Positions 1 through 8,255 of a stretch of DNA of 64,000 nucleotides are shown in pieces. The stretch is from Thalassotalea loyana (GTDB lineage: Bacteria > Pseudomonadota > Gammaproteobacteria > Enterobacterales > Alteromonadaceae), in the NCBI RefSeq assembly GCF_030161435.1, contig NZ_BSSV01000002.1:186001-250000 (forward strand). The letters run 5' to 3'. The position numbers and the translations under genes are program-made. Each line of letters opens with the position of its first letter. The first letter of the stretch is position 1. The notes beneath the pieces are model-generated. The model saw only the letters and a list, made by a program, of their open reading frames with translations. It did no database searches and was not told where the DNA came from.

Positions 1-258
1 GATTCTCTCTTAATAAGAAAGGGTTGCCATATCAATATCACGCATGAAAAAACCACAGACACGTATACCGGTTCAACAGACGAAAAACACTGTTCGAGCA
101 AATTACGTGGGGCGAGCTATGCAACATCTCATGTTGAGATAAAGTCAGATGTATTAACAAGCTGGGATCAAGGTTTCGACGAAGCTGACAAACAGGTTTG
201 GGGTGCAATTCAAGGTCCTTATATTTTTGATAAAGTAAAAAACTACTCGGTGAAGTAA
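1..258 (+). CDS. CpcT/CpeT-like protein, C-terminal fragment (5' end outside window)
   Basis: An open frame runs from the first base of the window to a TAA at 256-258 and gives 85 C-terminal residues. The pattern fits the C-terminal half of the CpcT/CpeT family (phycobilin lyases in cyanobacteria): a GC dipeptide in GCHINIT, then LRGASYATSHVEI, SWDQGFD, and QVWGAIQGPYIF near the end. In non-photosynthetic gammaproteobacteria the family has no established substrate, so bilin lyase activity should not be assumed. The start and any signal peptide lie upstream of the window. A strong terminator follows 22 bases after the stop. Family assignment is from remembered motifs only. Confidence 0.72.
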   Translation, partial: DSLLIRKGCHINITHEKTTDTYTGSTDEKHCSSKLRGASYATSHVEIKSDVLTSWDQGFDEADKQVWGAIQGPYIFDKVKNYSVK

Positions 259-280
259 CCTAAGATTAGATAAGTAAAAA

Positions 281-303
281 GCGCTCTTGTGAGCGCTTTT
301 TTT
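281..303 (+). terminator. intrinsic terminator
   Basis: GCGCTC-TTGT-GAGCGC stem-loop followed by seven T residues, directly after the CpcT/CpeT-like gene. It is preceded by an A-run, so it may also stop transcription from the minus-strand gene that ends at 319. Confidence 0.85.
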
Positions 304-318
304 GGTTATTGATAAGTC

Positions 319-1146
319 TTATAACTTAGCCGTGATGTTATCCGGCTTATATATATGAAATATCGAGTGACGGCTTGTCGTTAATGACTGCTGACGTGGG
401 TTTCTAAATGAAATCGCAACTTCTACATCATCACCGCTAAAGTCAGATTTTTTATCGCAATAGAAAATTGCGCTAATTGGGTATAATCCCATCTCTAAAT
501 CTACATTACCTGTAAAAATCTGCTTTTGTTCATACTTTGTGACCACGTGTAACTGATGGTCGATTACACGCTTACGGTTAATATCAATTCGAGCATAGCA
601 TGAACCAATTTGACTCATCGCATCACTTTTGGTTTGCGTTTTTGTGCCTTTCAGGTAAAACGCTACTGCTACTTGTAATCGGCCTGGTTTGTGGCTCGGA
701 AATAATCCATTCAGGCGATACATGCTCGAGTCAGAATCAGCGATTCCATATCTTTTATGACTCGATAGTGTGAAACGAGTTTCGTTCATTACAAACGAAC
801 CAATGTCATTCGCATGGAAGATCTGTTCTTTTCTATCAGGTACCGGATAGACTCGCGTGATCCAACCTGGGTATAAGTCAGCATTTTCAACGGCTTTCGC
901 CAACACTTCATTGCTTTCGACATGGTAAGGGTTCAACGTTCTCAAGATTTCTAACTCATTAAGTTGAGCATTAATGACAACCTTTTGCTCTCTTAAGTCA
1001 TCTTGTAACAAGGTTGTTTTGTACCATAGTTGTAAACTAACGCCTGTAGAGACAACGATAAATACCAAAATAACAACAAACTTAATAATGCTCTCTTTTA
1101 ATGAGGCTTTTCTTTTGTAGCGTTCTTTTCTGTAGTATGCACTCAT
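319..1146 (-). CDS. membrane-anchored hypothetical protein
   Basis: This 275-residue protein is not recognised. The first ~20 residues are very basic (MSAYYRKERYKRKASLKES). One hydrophobic helix follows (about residues 20-42), then a short stretch that could form a coiled coil (TTLLQDDLREQKVVINAQL), and about 210 residues that would sit outside the cytoplasmic membrane. This is a type II signal-anchor topology. No catalytic motif is visible. It is a single-gene unit that converges on the terminator at 281-303 and is divergent from the VWA gene at 1428. The ATG at 1146 is the only start that keeps the basic head and anchor. Function unknown. Confidence 0.7.
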   Translation of the reverse strand: MSAYYRKERYKRKASLKESIIKFVVILVFIVVSTGVSLQLWYKTTLLQDDLREQKVVINAQLNELEILRTLNPYHVESNEVLAKAVENADLYPGWITRVYPVPDRKEQIFHANDIGSFVMNETRFTLSSHKRYGIADSDSSMYRLNGLFPSHKPGRLQVAVAFYLKGTKTQTKSDAMSQIGSCYARIDINRKRVIDHQLHVVTKYEQKQIFTGNVDLEMGLYPISAIFYCDKKSDFSGDDVEVAISFRNPRQQSLTTSRHSIFHIYKPDNITAKL

Positions 1147-1281
1147 AATCCTACCCTCACACTTACATTTATTAACTCACATTTCGTGTTGAAACTGATG
1201 TTGCAAATTGCTAGCCAAAGATAAAAACCCAAACAAAACAACACCTTAAATATTTTCCAATGTATTTTTGAGCAAGATGCA

Positions 1282-1294
1282 TTGCAAAATGCAA
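1282..1294. promoter_or_regulatory. TTGCA-AAA-TGCAA inverted repeat within a cluster of TGCAA motifs
   Basis: In the divergent intergenic region (1147-1427) the sequence TTGCAAAATGCAA is a 5-3-5 inverted repeat. Further TGCAA/TTGCA units occur nearby (about 1200-1208, 1304-1317). Such clustering could be an operator for either flanking gene, but no known regulator is assigned. Confidence 0.3.
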
Positions 1295-1427
1295 CAAATA
1301 ATCATGCAAACTGCAACTCAGCCGAAACGCTAAAAACATAAATTACTGATTTTATTTACTTTTAACGAATTGGCTTGGCTATTGCGATAGCTAAAACAAC
1401 GTAAATCGGTGAGAGCTGGAGGTTGTA

Positions 1428-2219
1428 ATGAAGTCTCTTATTTCATCTAGTGTGTTGGCAGTCTCTTTACTGGCTGTACCCAAGGCATTAGCAGTGACAC
1501 CAGTAGATATAGAACTATCACTTTTAGTTGATATCTCTGGCAGTATCAGCAGTTCGGAATACGATATGCAAATGCTTGGCTACCAAGCTGCATTTGAGAG
1601 CGACCGTCTGCAAAATGCAATAATCAACGGAACGGAAGGTCAAATAGCAGTTCAATTGATCATGTGGTCCGGTAGTTCGCAACAGCAAGTGATGATCGAT
1701 TGGAGTCTGATAAATTCGGCTCAGTCTGCAGATGACTTTGCACAAGACATCAGTGGTTTAGCAAGACCATTTTCTGGTTGGACGGCTATAGGTAGTGCTA
1801 TCGATTTCGCTGCCCCTTTATTTGACAGCAACGAATACGAAGGATTCGAGCAAATTATCGATATCTCGGGCGACGGCACTAACAATTCAGGTCGTTCGGT
1901 ATCTGCAGCTTCAAACGATGCAATAGCGAACGGTATAGATACGATTAACGGCATTGTCATAACACAACGCCAGTCGGTAGTTGATCAATACACGACACAA
2001 GTGATCAACGGCGACAGCCCATTTTTATTAGCAACAACAAATTTTCAAGACTTTCAGCAAGCCATTGAGAATAAGATTGTTGCAGAGATTGAAGGCAGTA
2101 GACCTGCTGGCGCGATAACAGTACCTGCCCCAGGTACAAACGTATTATTTATCATTGCGTTAATTTGTATTTTTGGCTCAAGAGTACTTGCTAAGGAGAA
2201 CACTCATGAAACAGTTTAA
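1428..2219 (+). CDS. DUF1194-like von Willebrand factor A protein with PEP-CTERM-like tail
   Basis: The 263-residue product has a signal peptide (residues 1-22, ending LAVPKALA) and then a VWA fold. The metal-ion site is clear: DISGSIS (DxSxS) near residue 35, TAIGSAI near 125, and ISGDGTNNSG near 147. The arrangement matches the DUF1194 family of secreted VWA proteins. The C-terminus has VPAPGTN, a hydrophobic segment and a basic/charged end, resembling a PEP-CTERM-type sorting signal, so the protein is probably exported and then anchored or processed at the surface. A strong GGAGGT ribosome site (1418-1423) precedes the ATG. The stop overlaps the next gene by 14 bases, so the two are co-translated. 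Confidence 0.78.
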   Translation: MKSLISSSVLAVSLLAVPKALAVTPVDIELSLLVDISGSISSSEYDMQMLGYQAAFESDRLQNAIINGTEGQIAVQLIMWSGSSQQQVMIDWSLINSAQSADDFAQDISGLARPFSGWTAIGSAIDFAAPLFDSNEYEGFEQIIDISGDGTNNSGRSVSAASNDAIANGIDTINGIVITQRQSVVDQYTTQVINGDSPFLLATTNFQDFQQAIENKIVAEIEGSRPAGAITVPAPGTNVLFIIALICIFGSRVLAKENTHETV

Positions 2220-2652
2220 TCGTTCGTTAACAAGTTTAGTTATGGTCGCATTAAGTGGTTTTGCGACAGTTCATGCACAAGATTACAACCTAGATTTTGG
2301 TCTTGTTTTACATAATGACATTGGTGAGCCAGTTGGTTTCGAGAAAACGAAAGAAATCCCACTAACCTACAATGGCGAGCCGGCACTTTATGGTTTGGTC
2401 GTAACTAACGAAGAGAATACGCCTTTCACACTAAGTTCAGTCCATATTTTACCGGGAAACCAAGGTGAAGCGCCGCGCAAATTAATGGGGAAACCTATGT
2501 ATATACAAAAGCGAGGAGCTGTATTTTTGAGAACAGACATCGATGATGTCGTGGGTGTATATCAAATGGAAATCTATTTAGACAATGTGCTTTACAAAAC
2601 GATAACGTATCAAATTACCAATCCGTCTATCGAGTTAGCACAAATGCGTTAA
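2206..2652 (+). CDS. small secreted hypothetical protein, partner of VWA gene
   Basis: 148 residues starting at the ATG at 2206, chosen because AAGGAG (2193-2198) lies 7 bases upstream and because it begins with a good signal peptide (MKQFNRSLTSLVMVALSGF, cut after VHA). An upstream in-frame ATG at 2173 would add 11 residues and spoil the signal peptide. The mature part (~125 residues) is rich in beta-forming sequence with no recognised catalytic motif; it could be an Ig-like or receptor-binding module. It overlaps the VWA gene and ends before a bidirectional terminator, so the pair forms a two-gene unit. Function unknown; a role with the VWA protein is inferred from coupling only. Confidence 0.7.
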   Translation: MKQFNRSLTSLVMVALSGFATVHAQDYNLDFGLVLHNDIGEPVGFEKTKEIPLTYNGEPALYGLVVTNEENTPFTLSSVHILPGNQGEAPRKLMGKPMYIQKRGAVFLRTDIDDVVGVYQMEIYLDNVLYKTITYQITNPSIELAQMR

Positions 2653-2690
2653 CCTCACCGTGAGACAAGGATGTCACCCTTTCAGAAACA

Positions 2691-2716
2691 AAAAAGGCAG
2701 GTTACCCTGCCTTTTT
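2691..2716. terminator. bidirectional intrinsic terminator
   Basis: AAAAAGGCAGG-TTA-CCCTGCCTTTTT between the convergent secreted-protein gene and hutU. A-run and T-run flank the stem, so it works on both strands. Confidence 0.88.
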
Positions 2717-2725
2717 ACACGCAAT

Positions 2726-4726
2726 CTAAAATGACAAGTTATCTAAAATGTCATCATCTACAACATTAGCAAGTGTCACTCGAAGCTTAGGCGTTCTCTC
2801 CATTTCACGTTTTATCGCAAAATTAGCTTCTTCATTACGTGCCCAACTACGACGCGCAATACCATTATTAACATCAAACATTAACATTGACTTCAACCGA
2901 CGTTTGGCATCATCAGAACCGTCAAGTAGCATACCAAAGCCACCATTGGTTACTTCGCCCCAGCCAACACCGCCGCCATTATGAATAGAAACCCACGTAG
3001 CACCACGGAAACTATCACCAATAACGTTATGAATCGCCATATCTGCAGTAAAACGACTACCATCATAAATGTTCGATGTTTCACGGAATGGTGAATCTGT
3101 ACCACTAACATCATGATGGTCTCGACCAAGTACAACAGGGCCAATTTCACCGCGTTTAATCGCATCATTAAACGCGTTAGCTATTTCGATACGACCTTGT
3201 GCATCAGCATATAAAATACGAGCTTGTGAACCAACAACTAGCTTGTTTTGCTTAGCATCGTTGATCCACGTAATGTTATCTTGCATTTGTTGCTGAATTT
3301 CTTCAGGCGATTCCGCCATAATCTTATTCAGAACAGCTGCAGCAATCGCGTCAGTTTTGTCTAAGTCTTCCGGTTTACCTGATGTACATACCCAACGGAA
3401 TGGACCAAAGCCGTAATCAAAACACATAGGACCAAGGATATCTTGAACATATGACGGATATTTAAAATCAATACCGTTCTCAGCCATTACATCACCACCA
3501 GCGCGTGATGCTTCTAATAAGAAGGCATTACCGTAGTCAAAGAAATAAGTACCACGAGCAGTGTGTTTGTTAACTGCATCTGCATGGCGCTTTAATGTTT
3601 CTTGTACTTTAACTTTGAATGCTTCCGGCTCTTCACGAATAAGTCTATTTGACTCTTCATAACTAATACCAACCGAGTAGTAACCGCCTGACCACGGATT
3701 ATGAAGCGACGTTTGGTCAGAGCCTAAATGAACAAAAATCTCTTGTTCATAGAAGGTTTCCCAAACATCAACAACGTTGCCGATAAAGGCGATAGAAACG
3801 ACCTCTTCATTCGCTTGGGCTTGCTTAACACGACTTACTAAATCATCCATGTTATCAATAAGCTCATCAACCCAACCTTGCTCGTGACGTTTTGTCGCGG
3901 CAGCTGGATTAACTTCAGCACAAACCGTAATACAGTTAGCGATATTACCTGCTTTAGGTTGCGCACCACTCATTCCACCTAAACCAGCAGTTAAGAAGAT
4001 TTTGCCTTTAGGACTTTCACCTTTTTCTAATACCTTACGGAATGCGTTCATTACCGTAATTGTCGTACCATGAACAATACCTTGTGGCCCAATGTACATG
4101 AATGAACCCGCCGTCATTTGACCATATTGCGTAACACCTAAGGCATTAAACTTTTCCCAATCATCTGGCTTAGAGTAATTCGGGATCATCATACCGTTAG
4201 TTACTACAACACGAGGTGCATCTTTTGATGACGGGAATAAACCCATAGGGTGACCAGAGTAGATGTGTAACGTTTGGTCTTCCGCCATCTCGCTTAAATA
4301 TTTCATGGCTAATAAATACTGTGCCCAGTTTTGGAATACAGCACCGTTACCACCATAAGTGATTAACTCTTCTGGGTGTTGTGCAACAGCGGGATCTAGG
4401 TTGTTATCAATCATCAGCATGATTGCTGCCGCTTGCTGGCATTTAGCTGGATAGTCATTTACGCTGCGCGCTTTTAGCTCATAATTTGGCTTAAAACGGT
4501 ACATGTAGATACGACCGAAATCCTTTAACTCTTGTGCGAACTCAGCCGCTAACTCTTTGTGCCATGCTTTTGGAAAGTAACGTAAAGCATTACGAACCGC
4601 TAATTGCTTTTCATCATTCGTTAAAATGTCTTTGCGCTTCGGCGCGCGGTTCAGGCCTTCAAGGTATGGCTTAGCTGGTGGTAACTCAGTAGGAATACCT
4701 TGTTTAATTTGATCTTCGAAATTCAT
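2726..4726 (-). CDS. hutU: urocanate hydratase (long, eukaryote-like form)
   Basis: Converts urocanate to 4-imidazolone-5-propionate (EC 4.2.1.49) using tightly bound NAD+, the second step of histidine degradation in the cytoplasm. Motifs include ELITYGGNG (about residue 125), YSGHPMGLFPS, GQMTAGSFMYIGPQGIVHGT, GLGGMSGAQPKA, the active-site region FGPFRWVCTSG with its cysteine, and DHHDVSGTDSPFRETS. At 666 residues it is about 110 longer than the common bacterial enzyme (~555) and resembles the long form found in animals (UROC1). The ATG is preceded by AGGAGAGG, and the TAG stop of hutH lies inside this ribosome site, indicating translational coupling. Last gene of hutC-hutH-hutU. Confidence 0.96.
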   Translation of the reverse strand: MNFEDQIKQGIPTELPPAKPYLEGLNRAPKRKDILTNDEKQLAVRNALRYFPKAWHKELAAEFAQELKDFGRIYMYRFKPNYELKARSVNDYPAKCQQAAAIMLMIDNNLDPAVAQHPEELITYGGNGAVFQNWAQYLLAMKYLSEMAEDQTLHIYSGHPMGLFPSSKDAPRVVVTNGMMIPNYSKPDDWEKFNALGVTQYGQMTAGSFMYIGPQGIVHGTTITVMNAFRKVLEKGESPKGKIFLTAGLGGMSGAQPKAGNIANCITVCAEVNPAAATKRHEQGWVDELIDNMDDLVSRVKQAQANEEVVSIAFIGNVVDVWETFYEQEIFVHLGSDQTSLHNPWSGGYYSVGISYEESNRLIREEPEAFKVKVQETLKRHADAVNKHTARGTYFFDYGNAFLLEASRAGGDVMAENGIDFKYPSYVQDILGPMCFDYGFGPFRWVCTSGKPEDLDKTDAIAAAVLNKIMAESPEEIQQQMQDNITWINDAKQNKLVVGSQARILYADAQGRIEIANAFNDAIKRGEIGPVVLGRDHHDVSGTDSPFRETSNIYDGSRFTADMAIHNVIGDSFRGATWVSIHNGGGVGWGEVTNGGFGMLLDGSDDAKRRLKSMLMFDVNNGIARRSWARNEEANFAIKREMERTPKLRVTLANVVDDDILDNLSF

Positions 4727-4735
4727 ATTCCTCTC

Positions 4736-6235
4736 CTAATGTGCTGTTACGTTAAAGGCTTGTGATTTAACAAGCTCAACCATGGCATCAATGTCAGGCT
4801 TTAATAATCTATCTTCTTCAAGTTTGGCAACCTTCGTTCTGATTAAAGCGAAGTTTTCTTCGATAATTTCTGAACAAACGTTAGGACGTCTAAATTCGAT
4901 GGCTTGCGCTGCGTACATTAATTCAATTGCGAAAATCTTATCTAAGTTACCTAAAACTTGGTTTAGTTTACGACCAGAAATACTACCCATAGATACGTGA
5001 TCTTCTTGTCCCATTGACGTTGGTACACTGTCTGCTGACGGAGGGAAACAAAGCGCTTTGTTTTCTGTCACTAATGCCGCAGTTGCGTATTGTGGGATCA
5101 TCATGCCTGAGTTTAAGCCGCCAGATGTTGTTAATAAGCGTGGTAAACCGTGTAAACCTTCAAGAAGCAAGTAACAACGTCTATCAGAGATATTACCTAA
5201 TTCTGCCGCGGCGATTGTCGCGTAATCAAGCACCATAGCTAATGGTTGACCATGGAAGCTACCGCCTGAAATCGCTTCTTCAGAGCTGATAACAATTGGG
5301 TTATCGGTTACTGAGTTCATCTCAATTTCAGCAAGTTCTTTTAAATGGTAATAAGCATTCCGAGATGCACCGTGTACTTGCGGAATACAACGCAATGAAT
5401 ATGGATCTTGTACGCGATCACATTCTTCATGGTCTGCCATGTTTTGCGAATCTTTGAAGAAGTAACGCATTCTGCTCGCTACTTCTAAATTACCTATAAA
5501 CGCTCGGGTGTTGTGCAGTTCAGCTCTAAATGGTGACTCACTACCTTGCATACCTTCGATACTCATTGCACCTGCTAAATCAGCTAGATCGAGTAAATAA
5601 CGCATTTTGGTTAATGCAGTAATGGCATGAGATAAAATAAATTGCGTACCATTGATTAACGCTAAGCCTTCTTTAGCATGCAATTCAAGTGGTGCTAAAT
5701 TGTTGTCGGCTAACACTTGAGCTGCTGGTACATTTTTACCGTCCAACCAAAACTCGCCTTCACCAATTAAAGGTAGAAATAAATGAGATAAAGGTGCTAA
5801 ATCACCAGATGCACCTACAGAGCCTTGCTCTGGTACAACTGGGATTAAATCCAGTTCGATAAACGCTAACATGCGTTCAACGACTTCTAAACGAATCCCT
5901 GAAAAACCCTGACTTAATGCGTGCACTTTCGTGATTAGCATTAATTTAGAAATAGATTTTGCAATCGGCTCACCGACACCAACAGCGTGGGTGATCAACA
6001 AGTTCTTTTGCAATAAATGAGTTTCTTCAGGTGAAATTTGTGTATCACACAAAGGGCCAAAGCCAGTATTAATACCGTAAACAGCCTCATTTGAGTTGGC
6101 CATTTTCTCAACATTTTGACGACTGTTGTTAATCTGTTCTTTGGCAGCTTGAGCTAACTCTGCAGTAATAGTGCCGTTGGCAATGCCGTTTACAGTGTCA
6201 AGATCAAGACGATCGATACCATATTTAAACGTCAC
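4736..6235 (-). CDS. hutH: histidine ammonia-lyase
   Basis: Releases ammonia from L-histidine to give trans-urocanate (EC 4.3.1.3), the first step of histidine catabolism. The 499 residues include the A142-S143-G144 triad in GSVGASGDLAPLSH, which cyclises to the MIO electrophile. Also present are YGINTGFGPL near residue 53, the active-site Tyr, and the conserved QDPYSLRCIPQVHGA and SMGQEDHVSMGS segments. The start is a GTG at 6235, chosen for an AGGAG six bases upstream and the family-typical N-terminus (TFKYGIDRLDLD). It lies 20 bases after hutC and 9 before hutU. hutI and hutG are not in the window, so the later steps must be encoded elsewhere. Confidence 0.97.
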   Translation of the reverse strand: MTFKYGIDRLDLDTVNGIANGTITAELAQAAKEQINNSRQNVEKMANSNEAVYGINTGFGPLCDTQISPEETHLLQKNLLITHAVGVGEPIAKSISKLMLITKVHALSQGFSGIRLEVVERMLAFIELDLIPVVPEQGSVGASGDLAPLSHLFLPLIGEGEFWLDGKNVPAAQVLADNNLAPLELHAKEGLALINGTQFILSHAITALTKMRYLLDLADLAGAMSIEGMQGSESPFRAELHNTRAFIGNLEVASRMRYFFKDSQNMADHEECDRVQDPYSLRCIPQVHGASRNAYYHLKELAEIEMNSVTDNPIVISSEEAISGGSFHGQPLAMVLDYATIAAAELGNISDRRCYLLLEGLHGLPRLLTTSGGLNSGMMIPQYATAALVTENKALCFPPSADSVPTSMGQEDHVSMGSISGRKLNQVLGNLDKIFAIELMYAAQAIEFRRPNVCSEIIEENFALIRTKVAKLEEDRLLKPDIDAMVELVKSQAFNVTAH

Positions 6236-6255
6236 GATATTCTCCTAAATTTTCT

Positions 6256-6957
6256 TTAAAACGTAAGATGACCACCTAAGCGATACTTATCACCCGGCGA
6301 AGTCAAAATAGCGAAACTAACGACACCGGCTGATGACCAAGTGCGTCGTTTTACTTGTAAGCACGGTTGATGACTTGAAATAGCCAACAACTGATTAATT
6401 TGTGATGTAGCAATAATAGCTTCTATTTCGTGAGTTGCTTCCGTTAACGGTGCTACATTTGATAGATATTCATGTGGGGTCGTTTGATTATAGTCTTGTG
6501 CCAAATAGTTAGGCACAAGTTTGGCATTGACATAACGCTGTTCAAGTTGAATAGGTTGACCATTTTCAAAGTGCAATATTTCACTATAAAACACTTTATT
6601 TTCTGGTTTCAACCCGAACAGGGGTAACAACGAATCAGGCAGAGTAACTTCAACTAACTGAATGAGATCAGCTTGATACTGATGGCCTCTGTCACGAATT
6701 TCATCTGCGATGTTTTTAATCTCTAGTAGTGATGACTGCGATTTAAAACTTGCAACAAAACTGCCGACACTTTGTGTGCGAAACAACACATTTTCGTCTG
6801 TTAATTCTTGCAAAGCCCTTCTTGCAGTCATTCGACTAACACTAAATAGCTCTGACAATTCGTTTTCAGATGGGACTTTGTGATTAGCTGGCCACTCGCC
6901 ACTTTCTATCTTCTTAAAAATGTATTGTTTAATTTCAACAAACTTAGGTACTGACAT
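6256..6957 (-). CDS. hutC: histidine utilisation repressor, GntR/HutC family
   Basis: 233-residue transcription repressor. Residues 1-65 form a GntR-type winged helix-turn-helix (SENELSELFSVSRMTARRALQEL), and residues ~85-225 form a UTRA effector domain, which in HutC proteins binds urocanate. It is the first gene of the operon with hutH and hutU, so it should autoregulate. Two near-identical palindromes around CTTGTATATACAAG lie 19-76 bases upstream and match the known HutC operator type. Induction by urocanate is family knowledge; the location and operators are seen directly. Confidence 0.93.
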   Translation of the reverse strand: MSVPKFVEIKQYIFKKIESGEWPANHKVPSENELSELFSVSRMTARRALQELTDENVLFRTQSVGSFVASFKSQSSLLEIKNIADEIRDRGHQYQADLIQLVEVTLPDSLLPLFGLKPENKVFYSEILHFENGQPIQLEQRYVNAKLVPNYLAQDYNQTTPHEYLSNVAPLTEATHEIEAIIATSQINQLLAISSHQPCLQVKRRTWSSAGVVSFAILTSPGDKYRLGGHLTF

Positions 6958-6975
6958 AATGATTTAGACAACCCA

Positions 6976-6989
6976 CTTGTATATACAAT
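6976..6989. promoter_or_regulatory. HutC operator, proximal
   Basis: CTTGTATATACAAT, matching the distal site in 13 of 14 positions, 19 bases upstream of the hutC start codon. It matches the TGTATATACA core bound by HutC-type GntR repressors. Confidence 0.8.
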
Positions 6990-7019
6990 CAATATTAAGC
7001 TAGAGTTTGGCACAAAAAA

Positions 7020-7033
7020 CTTGTATATACAAG
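7020..7033. promoter_or_regulatory. HutC operator, distal (perfect palindrome)
   Basis: CTTGTATATACAAG, a perfect 14-base palindrome whose centre is 44 bases from that of the proximal copy (about four helical turns). The hut promoter probably lies between or over the two sites, so cooperative binding or a short loop is possible. Confidence 0.83.
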
Positions 7034-7198
7034 CCAATGTTTGGGGACTTTTTGGGGCTATTCGATCGGCTTATTCATCTCCTCGCCCCTAAAATTAACA
7101 TTTTATTTACATTATTGTGTTTTGCCCAATAAATGGTAAATTAAGTTCGAATATTAAAGCGTTAATCAATGGACAAATAAAAACATTAAGGGATTAAA

Positions 7199-7651
7199 AT
7201 GATTAAATTTTTCACTACATACGCAAACTTTTTCCTCTACGCCATCGCCGGTTTCTTCTTCGCAAGGTGGACGAGAACACTTTTAGTTGAAGGTGACTTT
7301 GAATTAACCTCTATGATGTATTTTATCTGTGCGTTGATGCTTGCGTATCGCTTTTCTGACAAGTTTGAGCGTAGAAATAATCTCGACGAACTTATCAAGC
7401 GCAAAGAAGACTCGCTAGTTATTCGTTCGGTTCACCCATTCCCGATCATTACATTGCACCAAGCTAAATCCATTGAAATTGAGCGGATTTCGAAAGTCGC
7501 AATTAGCGATAACTGGCTATCTATCATTATCGATGGCAATGGTAATGGGTTTGACTTTCAGTTAGCTGATAGCAAAGAAAATATAGAATCACACCTTAAA
7601 AACTTAATGGTTGATCACAATACCGCTCAGGTAGATTTTCAATTTGTTTAA
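7199..7651 (+). CDS. small membrane protein, unknown
   Basis: 150 residues, not recognised. Two hydrophobic segments near the N-terminus (about residues 10-28 and 38-52) are joined by a short loop, then comes a charged linker (FERRNNLDELIKRKED) and a ~90-residue soluble tail. The tail resembles a small beta-rich domain (VHPFPIITLHQAKSIEIERIS, WLSIIIDGNGNGFDFQLAD). This layout is common in bacterial PH-like or YcxB-like membrane proteins, but no specific family can be assigned. It begins after AAGGG and is followed 37 bases later by the P-loop gene, so the two may be co-transcribed. Confidence 0.65.
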   Translation: MIKFFTTYANFFLYAIAGFFFARWTRTLLVEGDFELTSMMYFICALMLAYRFSDKFERRNNLDELIKRKEDSLVIRSVHPFPIITLHQAKSIEIERISKVAISDNWLSIIIDGNGNGFDFQLADSKENIESHLKNLMVDHNTAQVDFQFV

Positions 7652-7688
7652 GCTGTGCCATAAACATCAATAAACGAGGTAGTTCAAA

Positions 7689-8168
7689 TTGGCAAATATC
7701 GTAATATTTGGAAACTCTGGCGCAGGTAAGTCTACGCTTGCTAAACGCTTAGCAGACTCCCATCAGCTAGCTCATCTTGATTTAGACACTATTGCTTGGC
7801 TACCGACATCACCGCCTCAACGAATGTCGCTTGACCAGTCTAGTGTTACTATTAATGAGTTTGTTAAAGGTCACAAAAATTGGGTAATTGAAGGGTGTTA
7901 TAGTGATTTACTCTCTATAGTTCTGCCATACGCAAGTGAAATTATTTTTTTAAACTTACCGATAGCTGATTGCATTAGCAATGCCAAGAAAAGACCATGG
8001 GAGCCTCACAAGTACGCCAGCAAAGCGGAACAAGACGCCAATCTAGCCATGCTAATTGATTGGATTGCTCAATATACTGAGCGACAAGATACATTCTCCT
8101 ATCACGCACATAGAGCCTTGTTTGATGAATTTGTTGGCGACAAAAAAGAAATAACTAGCAATCGCTAG
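7689..8168 (+). CDS. P-loop nucleoside/nucleotide kinase-like protein
   Basis: 159 residues with a Walker A motif at residues 8-15 (GNSGAGKST) directly after the first beta strand. A DLDTIAW segment near residue 32 is the usual acidic/substrate motif of adenylate-kinase-like and FlaR/shikimate-kinase-like proteins. WVIEGCYSD near residue 66 and a Walker-B-like strand (EIIFLNLP) follow. The start is TTG at 7689, supported by GAGG (7675-7678) and by the P-loop placement at the extreme N-terminus. Such proteins are usually annotated as adenylate kinase-related or AAA family ATPase; the substrate is unknown. Ends before a bidirectional terminator. Confidence 0.75.
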   Translation: MANIVIFGNSGAGKSTLAKRLADSHQLAHLDLDTIAWLPTSPPQRMSLDQSSVTINEFVKGHKNWVIEGCYSDLLSIVLPYASEIIFLNLPIADCISNAKKRPWEPHKYASKAEQDANLAMLIDWIAQYTERQDTFSYHAHRALFDEFVGDKKEITSNR

Positions 8169-8200
8169 TATCTTTGGTCGAGATTATTTTTAAAGTTAAT

Positions 8201-8237
8201 AAAAAAGGCGATGTGTGGATAACACATCGCCTTTTTT
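8201..8237. terminator. bidirectional intrinsic terminator
   Basis: AAAAAAGGCGATGTG-TGGATAA-CACATCGCCTTTTTT, a 9-bp GC-containing stem with A- and T-runs, shared by the convergent P-loop gene and secF. Confidence 0.92.
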
Positions 8238-8255
8238 CATATAAATCAATAATGA

